Shown here piece by piece: positions 47,964-56,408 of a stretch of 64,000 nucleotides of DNA (its first letter is position 1; every line of letters starts with the position of its first letter). Where the stretch lies: positions 62,001 through 126,000 of the forward strand of contig JAIKWZ010000006.1 in the NCBI GenBank assembly GCA_024684375.1, written 5' to 3'. A program made the translations under genes and the position numbers. The DNA is from Clostridiales bacterium. GTDB taxonomy: Bacteria; Bacillota; Clostridia; Christensenellales; Aristaeellaceae. Below the pieces are notes generated by a model, which saw only the letters and a list, made by a program, of their open reading frames with translations, ran no database searches and was not told the DNA's origin.

Positions 47964-48442
47964 TACGCCTTGCGGTACTTGTCAAGTATCGCGGGTATCT
48001 GAGCGGGAGTCAGACGGCCATATACATCGTCATTGATCATCATAACGGGAGCTAGGCCGCATGCGCCAAGGCATCTGGTATCGCGTATAGTGAAAAGCCC
48101 GTCCTTACTGGTCTTTCCAACGGGAGTGTCAAGTTCCTTGCAAACTCTTTCCAGCACGTTCTTGGATCCCTTGACATAGCACGCAGTGCCAAGGCATACG
48201 CCAATGATGTATTCACCCCTGGGTTCCAGAGCGAACTGAGAATAGAAAGTCGCAACGCCGTAAACGTCGCTCAAGGTCGTGCCTAACCCCTCCGCAATGC
48301 GGATTTGCACATCCTTCGGAACGTGACCAAATATGTCCTGCGCAGCCTGCAAGGTACGCATGACAGCGCCGCTTTGACCTTTATTGGCGGCGATGACCTC
48401 GTCCAGTCTGTCGTATTTGTCCTGACTGATAGACATAGACAA
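47963..48442 (-). CDS. hydC: NuoE-like [2Fe-2S] subunit (HydC)
   Basis: VYGVATFYSQFALEPRGEYIIGVCLGTACYVKGS, TIRDTRCLGACGLAPVMMIND. Confidence 0.94.
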   Translation of the reverse strand: MSMSISQDKYDRLDEVIAANKGQSGAVMRTLQAAQDIFGHVPKDVQIRIAEGLGTTLSDVYGVATFYSQFALEPRGEYIIGVCLGTACYVKGSKNVLERVCKELDTPVGKTSKDGLFTIRDTRCLGACGLAPVMMINDDVYGRLTPAQIPAILDKYRKA

Positions 48443-48498
48443 TCCTCCCTAAAGTTGTAGCGCACGGCAAATAATAAGCCGCACAGCTCATCAGATGA

Positions 48499-48507
48499 AT
48501 TATACCA
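48499..48507 (-). promoter_or_regulatory. Extended -10 promoter (TGG-TATAAT) of hydrogenase operon
   Basis: Minus strand TGGTATAAT about 60 nt upstream of hydC. Confidence 0.55.
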
Positions 48508-48561
48508 CGATATGCTCTTCAAAGCCATGTTCGTAACAAATATTTAACAACATAAAACCAT

Positions 48562-48585
48562 AAAAAAAGGCGGTCGCCCCGCCTT
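48562..48585 (-). terminator. Intrinsic terminator after guanylate kinase-like gene
   Basis: Minus strand AAGGCGG-GGCGA-CCGCCTTTTTTT. Confidence 0.8.
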
Positions 48586-48590
48586 GGTCA

Positions 48591-49397
48591 CTATGCATTT
48601 TCGATCAAGCCAAACCATTTATCGCGTTTCGTTGCGCAGGAAAAGTCCGGCTTTGGTTCCACCTGCTTCTGAACGAATATACCTGAACGTTTTGATGCGG
48701 CGTAGGCATCAGCGCCTTGAGTTATGAGCAGCTCTCGTCCGTTCATGCACAGTCTGACAATGCCGCCAGCACCTGAGTATCGTTCGATCTCTTCATTTGT
48801 CGGCACGGGACAGTCGCTGGACAGTTCATATATACCGTTAGTCGCTTCGTTTGTGAGCAAAATGTCCACGATCCGAGCTGTGAGCTGGATGTCCTCGTTG
48901 GCCACCAGGTAATCGCAGGTCTTGCTCAGTTCCATTTCCATGGGAAAGCGTTTGGCCCTTTGCTGTATGCTTTCTTCGGAGTCGCCCCTGCCGCGCATCC
49001 TGTCCAACAGGGTATTAACGTCATCAACGCACAGAAACAGGCTGAGTATCTTCGTAATGCTCCCGAGCTCCCGCTTGTACGTCTCCGCTCCAAGCACGTC
49101 GATATCTTTTATGAGGATCTTTCCGCTCTCAAGGTGTTTTTTCAGTACTTTTTTGCTGCCGCCGTAATAAGAACCGTCGTGTATCTGCTGATACTCGTAT
49201 ATCTCGCCCTCCGCAAGCAGCTTTTCGAACTGTTCACGCGAAACAAAATAATACGGATTCCCTTCCGTTTCGCCTTCACGCATCTTGCGTGTCGTAAGAG
49301 TCGGGAATATCTCATACTTATCGGGAAAAAGCCTGATAAGCTCTTTTATAATAGTGTTTTTTCCAACTCCGGCGCAGCCTACAAAAGTACACAGCAT
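48591..49397 (-). CDS. Divergent guanylate kinase-like protein with ~85-aa C-terminal extension
   Basis: P-loop FVGCAGVGKNT, LTTRKMREGETEGNPYYFVSREQFEKLLAEGEIYEY, RMRGRGDSEESIQQRAKR; extension from about residue 185. Confidence 0.8.
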   Translation of the reverse strand: MLCTFVGCAGVGKNTIIKELIRLFPDKYEIFPTLTTRKMREGETEGNPYYFVSREQFEKLLAEGEIYEYQQIHDGSYYGGSKKVLKKHLESGKILIKDIDVLGAETYKRELGSITKILSLFLCVDDVNTLLDRMRGRGDSEESIQQRAKRFPMEMELSKTCDYLVANEDIQLTARIVDILLTNEATNGIYELSSDCPVPTNEEIERYSGAGGIVRLCMNGRELLITQGADAYAASKRSGIFVQKQVEPKPDFSCATKRDKWFGLIENA

Positions 49398-49529
49398 GAT
49401 ATCATCTCCGTTTCCAGAATATTATACGCAACCAAGGCGGAACATTACCGTTATTTTGTTGTAAAAAACTATCTCAGCAGGCAAGCTCTGTGTTAAAATA
49501 TCCATATCAACTGTATACGGAGGTCTGTT

Positions 49530-50237
49530 ATGGCAAACATTCCAACACCGCACATCACCGCAAAGGCAGGAGACTTTGCGCGGACCGTACTTATGCCCGG
49601 CGATCCCCTGCGCAGCAAGTTTATTGCAGAAACGTTCCTTACTGACGCGCAGCTGGTAAACAACGTACGCGGCGTACAGGGTTACACGGGCTATTACGAT
49701 GGCAAGCGCGTGAGCGTCATGGCAAGCGGCATGGGCATGCCGTCGATCGGACTGTATTCCTATGAGTTGTACAATTTTTACGACGTAGAAAATATCATAC
49801 GCATCGGTACCGCGGGCATGCTTTCTCCCAAACTGAAGGTGCGCGACGTCGTGGTCGGCCTCAGCGCATACACAAACTCAGCCTTTGGGAAGCAGTTTGG
49901 CTTCGACGGCATGGTCAGTCCGTGCTGTGACTACTCTCTGCTCAGAAGCGCCATGGATGCGGCAGAGAAGCTGGGCGTAAACATGGTCGCCGGTCCCCTC
50001 TACTCATCCGATACTTTCTATGATGAAAGCAAGCCTCTGGACAAGCTAAGGAATCTGGGCGTACTGGCGGTGGAAATGGAAGCCGCAGCCCTTTACATGA
50101 CCGCAGCCAGAAGCGGCAAAAAAGCCCTTGCCATATGCACTATCAGCGACAACCCGTTTACAGGCGAAGGCCTGAGCGCCGAAGATCGTCAGTTAAGCTT
50201 CACTCAAATGATGAAGATCGCCCTTGAGATCGCCTGA
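49530..50237 (+). CDS. deoD: Purine-nucleoside phosphorylase, DeoD type
   Basis: MPGDPLRSKFIAETFL, GMGMPSIGLYSYELY, IRIGTAGML, VEMEAAALYMTA. Confidence 0.96.
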   Translation: MANIPTPHITAKAGDFARTVLMPGDPLRSKFIAETFLTDAQLVNNVRGVQGYTGYYDGKRVSVMASGMGMPSIGLYSYELYNFYDVENIIRIGTAGMLSPKLKVRDVVVGLSAYTNSAFGKQFGFDGMVSPCCDYSLLRSAMDAAEKLGVNMVAGPLYSSDTFYDESKPLDKLRNLGVLAVEMEAAALYMTAARSGKKALAICTISDNPFTGEGLSAEDRQLSFTQMMKIALEIA

Positions 50238-50248
50238 AGACAAAGGTT

Positions 50249-50280
50249 TCCCCCTCCGCTTCTGGAGGGGGACTTTTTTT
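50249..50280 (+). terminator. Intrinsic terminator after deoD
   Basis: TCCCCCTCC-GCTTCT-GGAGGGGGA-CTTTTTTT. Confidence 0.88.
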
Positions 50281-51124
50281 AATCCGCGTAGAAGATCCCG
50301 TCAAACACTTCGTCAACAGGAATGTACTTTCCGTCCACAAGCACACTATCCTGCCAGTCAGTCTGCTTCATGCTCATCCAGCCTCTTTTGCGACCATTCA
50401 GCTCTGATATGCAAAGCCTGCTAACGTCATCGCTGGCGGAAAGCACGACCTTCAGCCCTGCTTTCATTTGAACGGTCGCGTCAGTGGCGTAAACGCTTGA
50501 TGACAAAACAATGTCTTTTTTTAGCGTCACGATCATATTCATCGGATAAAGTGCACGCGGATTCTCAATCATCGCGTATGAGATTGCAAAACTATCTTCC
50601 GAATACTCAAAGCACTGTGCTATCGAATAATCAGCCGGACGCGACCATGTGCCGATCATGTCAGCACGGATAGAAGTTGTAATAACGCCGTCTTCGCTTA
50701 CGCTGAAAGAGTCCACGAGAGCCGGGATCATTCCTATATTGGAAAGCCGCCCGTCAGAATAAATAAAGCAATATGTTATCGGGTCATCCGAAGGGCCGTA
50801 CTCGTTCACCATAAACAGCGTGGCATACCAATATGATTCGTCTCCAAGCTTCATCGCGTAAAGCTTCTTTTGAAGCGACACACAGTCATTCACGGTCAAC
50901 GAGTTGTCACCAACAGTTAGTGTGAAAGCACCGTCGTCATATTCGTTGAGCGCGAAACTGACATTAACTGTTTCTGCAGTTTCGTCACCGTCAAAGTCCA
51001 GCGTCAAAGGACCTTCTATCTGATAGATGTTCCAGGCTTTTTCTTCATATGCCTCTTCTGCAAGGACGGCGGAAAACAGGATAACGGCAAGTATAACGAC
51101 CAGTAGTTTTTTCACAGACATCAC
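50279..51124 (-). CDS. Secreted protein of unknown function
   Basis: Signal peptide MMSVKKLLVVILAVILFSAVLAEEAYE; no recognised domain. Confidence 0.7.
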   Translation of the reverse strand: MMSVKKLLVVILAVILFSAVLAEEAYEEKAWNIYQIEGPLTLDFDGDETAETVNVSFALNEYDDGAFTLTVGDNSLTVNDCVSLQKKLYAMKLGDESYWYATLFMVNEYGPSDDPITYCFIYSDGRLSNIGMIPALVDSFSVSEDGVITTSIRADMIGTWSRPADYSIAQCFEYSEDSFAISYAMIENPRALYPMNMIVTLKKDIVLSSSVYATDATVQMKAGLKVVLSASDDVSRLCISELNGRKRGWMSMKQTDWQDSVLVDGKYIPVDEVFDGIFYAD

Positions 51125-51212
51125 CTCCGACGTAAGTATAATCCGATTTTCTTATTGTGTCAAATAAACCATTCATGCTTATCAAATACATTGAAATTTT
51201 ACTCTGTGGGTG

Positions 51213-51241
51213 TTGCTTTTCTCCGTTTACTTTGATATAAT
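51213..51241 (+). promoter_or_regulatory. Sigma-A-type promoter of secG
   Basis: TTGCTT, 17-bp spacer, TATAAT. Confidence 0.55.
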
Positions 51242-51294
51242 GATTCGCGCTATGTGTTTAAGCCGCTAATGCGGCATATCAAGGAGGAATAACG

Positions 51295-53250
51295 ATGTCC
51301 GTATTAATCAGCATTATTCTTATCCTTGCTTCCCTGGTGCTTATCGTTGCCGTGCTTATGCAGGAAGGCAACAAGCAGGGTCTGGGAGCTATCGGCGGCG
51401 CCGCCGAAACCTTCCTTGGCAAGAATAAGGCAAAAAGTGCCGAAGGTAAGCTGCTGAAGATTACCAAAATCGTCGCCGTGATATTTGTTGCGCTCGCTCT
51501 GGTGGCAACTTTCATCAGTTCCCGCACCTATAGCGTTCGCTATTATACCGAAGACGGAAAAGAGTACTTCCCCTACCTCGCCATGTTCTATCCCGGTGAT
51601 AATTATGAGGATGGTTATGCTGGCGAGTTCGCAAATTCCGGCATGAGCGAGAAGGAGTGGCAGGATACGCTCAGAAGCCACACCACCTATAAGAAAGGCG
51701 CAGAAGTCACCAAGTATTCCGCTCCTTCCAAGGTGGGCTACAGCGGATCATGGGTGCTGGCCAAGCTCGTGGATAAGACCGTGACCGATGAAGAAGGCAA
51801 GACCACTACGGTTAAAGTCCCCGAAAAGGTCGAAGGCGAAGTGCCTGCCACGATGGGTTCTTCAAATGTTGTGCTGATGGCCGAGTATTCCATCAACTCC
51901 TATACAGTCAGTATAGTTGATGACGGTATCCCCGCCCAAACTCCTGCTGAAGCCGAGCCCAAAACCGAAACTGCCGAGTCCGAGACCGCAGAAACTGAAG
52001 CCGCAGCGGAAACTGCTGAGGAAGCTGTTGAAGAAGAGCATACTCACAACGTGATCTTTACTGTTACCGCTAATTACGGTGAAGCGATCGATTACTCCGG
52101 TTTCGACAAGCTTCCCGAGGCAGAAGGCTACCTCACATTCTTCTCTACTCAAGAAGACGCTGTCGAGCAGGGTCTGGTTTACCAAACTCCCCTGCCTGAA
52201 ACGATCCCCGGAGAAGACGCGACTTATTATGTCTGTTATGCCAAGGGCAATTACGTCACCTATTGGGTCGACACCACAGTAACTGAAGAAGTTGACGAGC
52301 CCGTACTGGACAGCGAAGGCATCGAGACCAAAGACGAGGAAGGCAACGTGATAACTCAAAAGGTCACCAAGCCTGTACTTGATGCTGACGGCAACAAAGT
52401 GACCGAGCCTAAGGAATGGTTCCCCAAGCTCTCCAGCGAATTGGTTAACGAGATAACCTCTGAGTGGGAGGAAGCGTATTCCGAACAGATGGGCGAGGAC
52501 TTGGGCGCGTATCTGGAAGCCTATCTTAGCGCCATCTCTGACGGCGGCGAGATCACCACTGCTGTGTCCAAGTATTACAGCGATTATGTCGAGCAGTATA
52601 CCAAGGATGACAGGCTTGACATCATCCGCATGTTTGTCAACGCAGGCGAGGCACTGCCCAATATCGGCGCTCCCACCAAGGATGGCATGGTCGGCGTTTG
52701 GGAACCCGAGCTTGAAGTGATGGGCTCCGAGCCGATCAAGCTGACCGCAGTGTATTATCCCGAAGCCACTTTGACCATTTACGACGACGGCCTGAACGGC
52801 GAAAAGCTGAATGCTGCTGAGGATAAGGCTGAAACAGATGAAGCAACCGACGAGGAAGCCCCTGCCGCAGAGACTCCTTCTGAGACTCCCGCAGAAGAAT
52901 CTTCAGACGAAACCGCAGAGACCAATGCTGAAGAAGACAAGCATAATGTCATCTTCACTTATTCCGGTGAAGGCAGAACCATAAACTATAATGGTCTCGC
53001 TCTCCCCGAAGCGCCTGAAGGATACTCCGTTTCGTGGAGCGAAGAGCTTCCCGAAAAGGTTCCCGCCGGTGAAACCGTGATTTTCGTGGTTTACAGCGAG
53101 ATCACTTCCGATGCTGTCGCTGTTCCTGAGGCTGAGGAGACCGCTCCCGAAGTAGAAGACGATGACGTCTCTGCCCCGACTGAGGAAGAACCGACCGAGG
53201 ATCCAGCTGAAGAGCCTTCCACTCAGGAAGAAGCTGCTGATAACAACTGA
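51295..53250 (+). CDS. secG: SecG-like translocon subunit with ~575-aa acidic, repeat-containing C-terminal extension
   Basis: Residues 1-75 match SecG: two TM helices flanking LMQEGNKQGLGAIGGAAETFLGKNKAKSAEGKLLKITKI. Residues 76-651 are in frame and Glu/Thr-rich. RBS aaggagga; followed by rnr as in many Bacillota. Confidence 0.9.
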   Translation: MSVLISIILILASLVLIVAVLMQEGNKQGLGAIGGAAETFLGKNKAKSAEGKLLKITKIVAVIFVALALVATFISSRTYSVRYYTEDGKEYFPYLAMFYPGDNYEDGYAGEFANSGMSEKEWQDTLRSHTTYKKGAEVTKYSAPSKVGYSGSWVLAKLVDKTVTDEEGKTTTVKVPEKVEGEVPATMGSSNVVLMAEYSINSYTVSIVDDGIPAQTPAEAEPKTETAESETAETEAAAETAEEAVEEEHTHNVIFTVTANYGEAIDYSGFDKLPEAEGYLTFFSTQEDAVEQGLVYQTPLPETIPGEDATYYVCYAKGNYVTYWVDTTVTEEVDEPVLDSEGIETKDEEGNVITQKVTKPVLDADGNKVTEPKEWFPKLSSELVNEITSEWEEAYSEQMGEDLGAYLEAYLSAISDGGEITTAVSKYYSDYVEQYTKDDRLDIIRMFVNAGEALPNIGAPTKDGMVGVWEPELEVMGSEPIKLTAVYYPEATLTIYDDGLNGEKLNAAEDKAETDEATDEEAPAAETPSETPAEESSDETAETNAEEDKHNVIFTYSGEGRTINYNGLALPEAPEGYSVSWSEELPEKVPAGETVIFVVYSEITSDAVAVPEAEETAPEVEDDDVSAPTEEEPTEDPAEEPSTQEEAADNN

Positions 53251-53265
53251 TAGTTCGAATGATAG

Positions 53266-53298
53266 CGGCATGCAGATTAATACCTGCATGCCGTTTTA
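53266..53298 (+). terminator. Hairpin terminator/attenuator between secG and rnr
   Basis: CGGCATGCAG-ATTAATAC-CTGCATGCCG-TTTTAT. Confidence 0.75.
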
Positions 53299-53317
53299 TA
53301 GTGAAGGTCTATTCTTT

Positions 53318-55447
53318 ATGCTTTGCGATACAATACTTAAAATTCTAAATGAAGCGCCAAGGGCTCTCAGCTTCAGTCAGCTTAAACAGAAGTCAGGTAC
53401 AGACAGCGCGGCGCTCAAAGAAGAGCTGGCACGGCTTGCCGATGAAGGCAGGATCTATGTACAGAACTCGTCCAGATACGCAATTCCCGCAAAGGCCGGT
53501 TTGATTTTTTGCCGTGTCCGGCTTGCTTCGTATAACTCTCCTGCTTTCGCGATACCCTTTGAAAAAGGCAGCGACATTTACATCGATATGCCAGAAGAGC
53601 GTGTCCTGAATGGAGATCTTGTCTTTATAAGATTGACGAAGAACGGCGATAAACCAAGGGGCACCCTAATTCAGATAGTAAAGCGATCGCAAACACGCGT
53701 GACCGGCACACTTTACATAGACAAAAAAGATGTTTTAGGGTTTCGGCGTCACACCAGGAAAAAAGGCCGTCCGCGTCCTCAACCACAAAAAAGATATATC
53801 GCTTTGCTTTCTGACAAAAAACTTCCCCGTGAAGCTGACGTCGTTCAGATCGACTGCCCGTCTGCGCGTCCGGGTGATCTGTGTGTGTTTAACATACTGT
53901 CCTATCCTTACTCTTCAGGCGGCATGAAGCTGGCTTTAACGGACGTGCTTGGGTCTTCGGACAGCATCGACGCGCGTCTTTCCGCCATTTGTTCCGAAAA
54001 CTCGATCGTTCAGGATTTTGATGCAGAGACGCTGGAATGTGCCCGAAGTTTTGGGAACGATCCGAAAGCAGTCGATTATGATGGTCGCATGGATCTGCGC
54101 GATGATTTGATTTTTACTATAGACGGTGACGACGCCCAGGATTTTGACGACGCCGTTTCAATAGAGGTCAAAAACGATACCACCATACTGGGTGTACATA
54201 TAGCGGATGTAAGCAACTATGTCATGGAAGGATCCGTTTTAGACGACTGCGCGAGACAACGCGGTACATCCGTTTATTTGCCTGGACTTACTATCCCTAT
54301 GCTTCCGGAAAGCCTGTGCAATTGCCTGTGTTCGCTTATGCCGGAGCGCGACCGCCTGACTTTCAGCTGCATTATGCGTTACACAGGTCTTAAGCTCGAG
54401 TCTTTCGAACTGCGCACCTCTGTTATCCGTTCCAAAGCCAGGCTTACCTACAGCGAAGTCAATAAGCTGTTTGAGGGAAAAACAACAAAAATTCCCCACA
54501 GTCTGCACGCAGCGCTTATTCAGATGAACCGTTTTGCAAAGGCTCTAAGAAATGAACGCATAAAAAACGGCAGCATTGAACTTGATCTTCCCGAGCCCGA
54601 GTTCATTCTTGACGCTTCTGGTAAGCCTATTTCCGTCTCAGCCAGGGATCGTGGTGACGCTGAGATTCTGATCGAAGAATTCATGCTTGCCGCCAACACA
54701 TGCGTTGCGTCCTTCGCTCAGAAAAACGAGCTTCCCTTCCCTTATCGCGTTCACGAAAAACCGGACGCCGATAAGCTTAGTCAGCTTGATGAGCTTCTGA
54801 TCGCGCTCGGAGATCCTATCAAGGTGGGACAATCACCTTCTCAGACACGGCTTGCGCAGGTACTGTCCGCTTTTGATGGCGACAGCAGGCATCAGATCGT
54901 AGCGGAGTATCTCCTGCGCGCGATGGCGAAGGCAAGATACAGCGAAAAAAACCTTGGCCACTACGCGCTGGCGTTTAAAGACTATTGTCACTTTACCTCC
55001 CCCATAAGACGCTATCCGGATCTTCTGGCTCATCGCATGCTGAAGCGCTTTTTTGTGCGCCCATTTACCGAAGAAGAGAAGCTGCGTTTTACCGGAAACA
55101 TGCACACGCTCACTGAAGAAGCCAGCCAGTGCGAGCAAAACGCCGCTCAGGCGGAGCGAGACGCTGACGCATTTATGGAGGCATTATATCTGAACGATCA
55201 TAAACGCGACACATTCAGTGCGACCATTACCCGAATTCTTAAACACAACGCTGTCGTCAAGCTTGACAACTGCAGCGAAGGAGTTCTTCCATACAGAAAT
55301 ATGACAGGCGGTTATTCACCTGACATTGACGGGACAGTCCTCGTTTCCAAGAATACAAACAGGCCTTTGTATCTAGGTGACCGGGTTACCGTTCGTACCA
55401 GCTACGCTGATCCCGCCATGGGCTATGTGGAATTTGAGATGGTGTAG
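53318..55447 (+). CDS. rnr: Ribonuclease R
   Basis: FTIDGDDAQDFDDAVSIE, GVHIADVSNYV, HYALAFKDYCHFTSPIRRYPDLLAHR, C-terminal S1. The ORF track start at 53162 lies inside secG; ATG at 53318 preferred. Confidence 0.93.
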   Translation: MLCDTILKILNEAPRALSFSQLKQKSGTDSAALKEELARLADEGRIYVQNSSRYAIPAKAGLIFCRVRLASYNSPAFAIPFEKGSDIYIDMPEERVLNGDLVFIRLTKNGDKPRGTLIQIVKRSQTRVTGTLYIDKKDVLGFRRHTRKKGRPRPQPQKRYIALLSDKKLPREADVVQIDCPSARPGDLCVFNILSYPYSSGGMKLALTDVLGSSDSIDARLSAICSENSIVQDFDAETLECARSFGNDPKAVDYDGRMDLRDDLIFTIDGDDAQDFDDAVSIEVKNDTTILGVHIADVSNYVMEGSVLDDCARQRGTSVYLPGLTIPMLPESLCNCLCSLMPERDRLTFSCIMRYTGLKLESFELRTSVIRSKARLTYSEVNKLFEGKTTKIPHSLHAALIQMNRFAKALRNERIKNGSIELDLPEPEFILDASGKPISVSARDRGDAEILIEEFMLAANTCVASFAQKNELPFPYRVHEKPDADKLSQLDELLIALGDPIKVGQSPSQTRLAQVLSAFDGDSRHQIVAEYLLRAMAKARYSEKNLGHYALAFKDYCHFTSPIRRYPDLLAHRMLKRFFVRPFTEEEKLRFTGNMHTLTEEASQCEQNAAQAERDADAFMEALYLNDHKRDTFSATITRILKHNAVVKLDNCSEGVLPYRNMTGGYSPDIDGTVLVSKNTNRPLYLGDRVTVRTSYADPAMGYVEFEMV

Positions 55448-55460
55448 TTTTTGTTCGATA

Positions 55461-55491
55461 TAAAACAGAGAGGCGAACATCCGCCTCTCTG
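55461..55491 (-). terminator. Hairpin terminator between convergent rnr and lipoprotein gene
   Basis: CAGAGAGGCG-AACATC-CGCCTCTCTG; minus-strand copy followed by TTTTATA. Confidence 0.7.
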
Positions 55492-55517
55492 CCCGTATCA
55501 AAGCTTACTTGTAGAGC

Positions 55518-56366
55518 TCACTGCTCTGTTTTTTCAAATACACAGTCCCTGCAATAATCATTTTCGGCACCGTCCCACAACAGTTTGCCTTCACTTAAAG
55601 TAAAGAAACCCGTGGCACCGTCATACACAGTGATTATCTTTTCCGTACCATCGTCGCGCGTTGAAATGCTGCTGCAAACACCGTCTGTATAGACCAATTT
55701 ATCTCCATTTTGCAAAAGTGTCATTGACCAGCGATAATACTCTTCGGCGGAATCAGCCCAGTGTATCTCGATAATATACATTCCTGCATCATCCAGGCTG
55801 ATCTTGGCCCAGGCTCTCTGTGAAAATGAGTCATCATACTCTCCTGTAAGGCCCGCTCCGGAGTTCACTGCCTGAACGACTGCAGACTCTTCCGCGGAAA
55901 GCTCCTGCATTTCCCAGGAAATAAGGCGGAAAGTTTCTCTGTCCATGATGCTGTCAGGATCCTCCACGCACAAAGAGTACTGTTTTAGGCCGTTCTTCCA
56001 TCTGGACAGCATAAAACCGTCACCGTAATAGAACTCGCACTCCGCACTGGGAATAGTTGTAAATATGGGCTTACCATCTGCGTTCAGTCCAGATATATTG
56101 GAATCAAAACAGGCGCTTCTGAAAGTATAGGCAAAACCAGCCACCGTAAAACTATACTGTGAAATAAAGCCTTCGTCAGTCGTTAAGATCGAGAAGCTTT
56201 CCTCGCTCACTCCCATAACGGCCGGGTGGACCAGATTTGTTCCTGCTATATGATTGATCTCAGCCAAAGAAGCATATTCTGTTGCCGCATCTGAAAAGGA
56301 TGACTGCGCGCACGCACTCAGCAAAGCCAGAACAAGAAAGGCAATAAGTATTTTTTTCATTTCCAT
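55518..56366 (-). CDS. Putative lipoprotein of unknown function
   Basis: Lipobox in MKKILIAFLVLALLSACAQ. Confidence 0.75.
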   Translation of the reverse strand: MEMKKILIAFLVLALLSACAQSSFSDAATEYASLAEINHIAGTNLVHPAVMGVSEESFSILTTDEGFISQYSFTVAGFAYTFRSACFDSNISGLNADGKPIFTTIPSAECEFYYGDGFMLSRWKNGLKQYSLCVEDPDSIMDRETFRLISWEMQELSAEESAVVQAVNSGAGLTGEYDDSFSQRAWAKISLDDAGMYIIEIHWADSAEEYYRWSMTLLQNGDKLVYTDGVCSSISTRDDGTEKIITVYDGATGFFTLSEGKLLWDGAENDYCRDCVFEKTEQ

Positions 56367-56408
56367 CCCCCCTTTATAAGGTTAGACAGTAACCATATCA
56401 GTTTTGTT

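Noticed and set aside
51862-52359. 165-aa minus-strand ORF inside the secG extension
   Set aside because: Ser/Phe/Gly-rich reverse translation of Glu/Thr-rich codons; used only as evidence that the sense strand is coding
51520-53250. SecG extension as an assembly or frameshift fusion with a neighbouring gene
   Set aside because: Not excluded, but disfavoured: no stop, no secondary RBS/start and no signal peptide for the second half, and composition is continuous. Left as the key refutation test.
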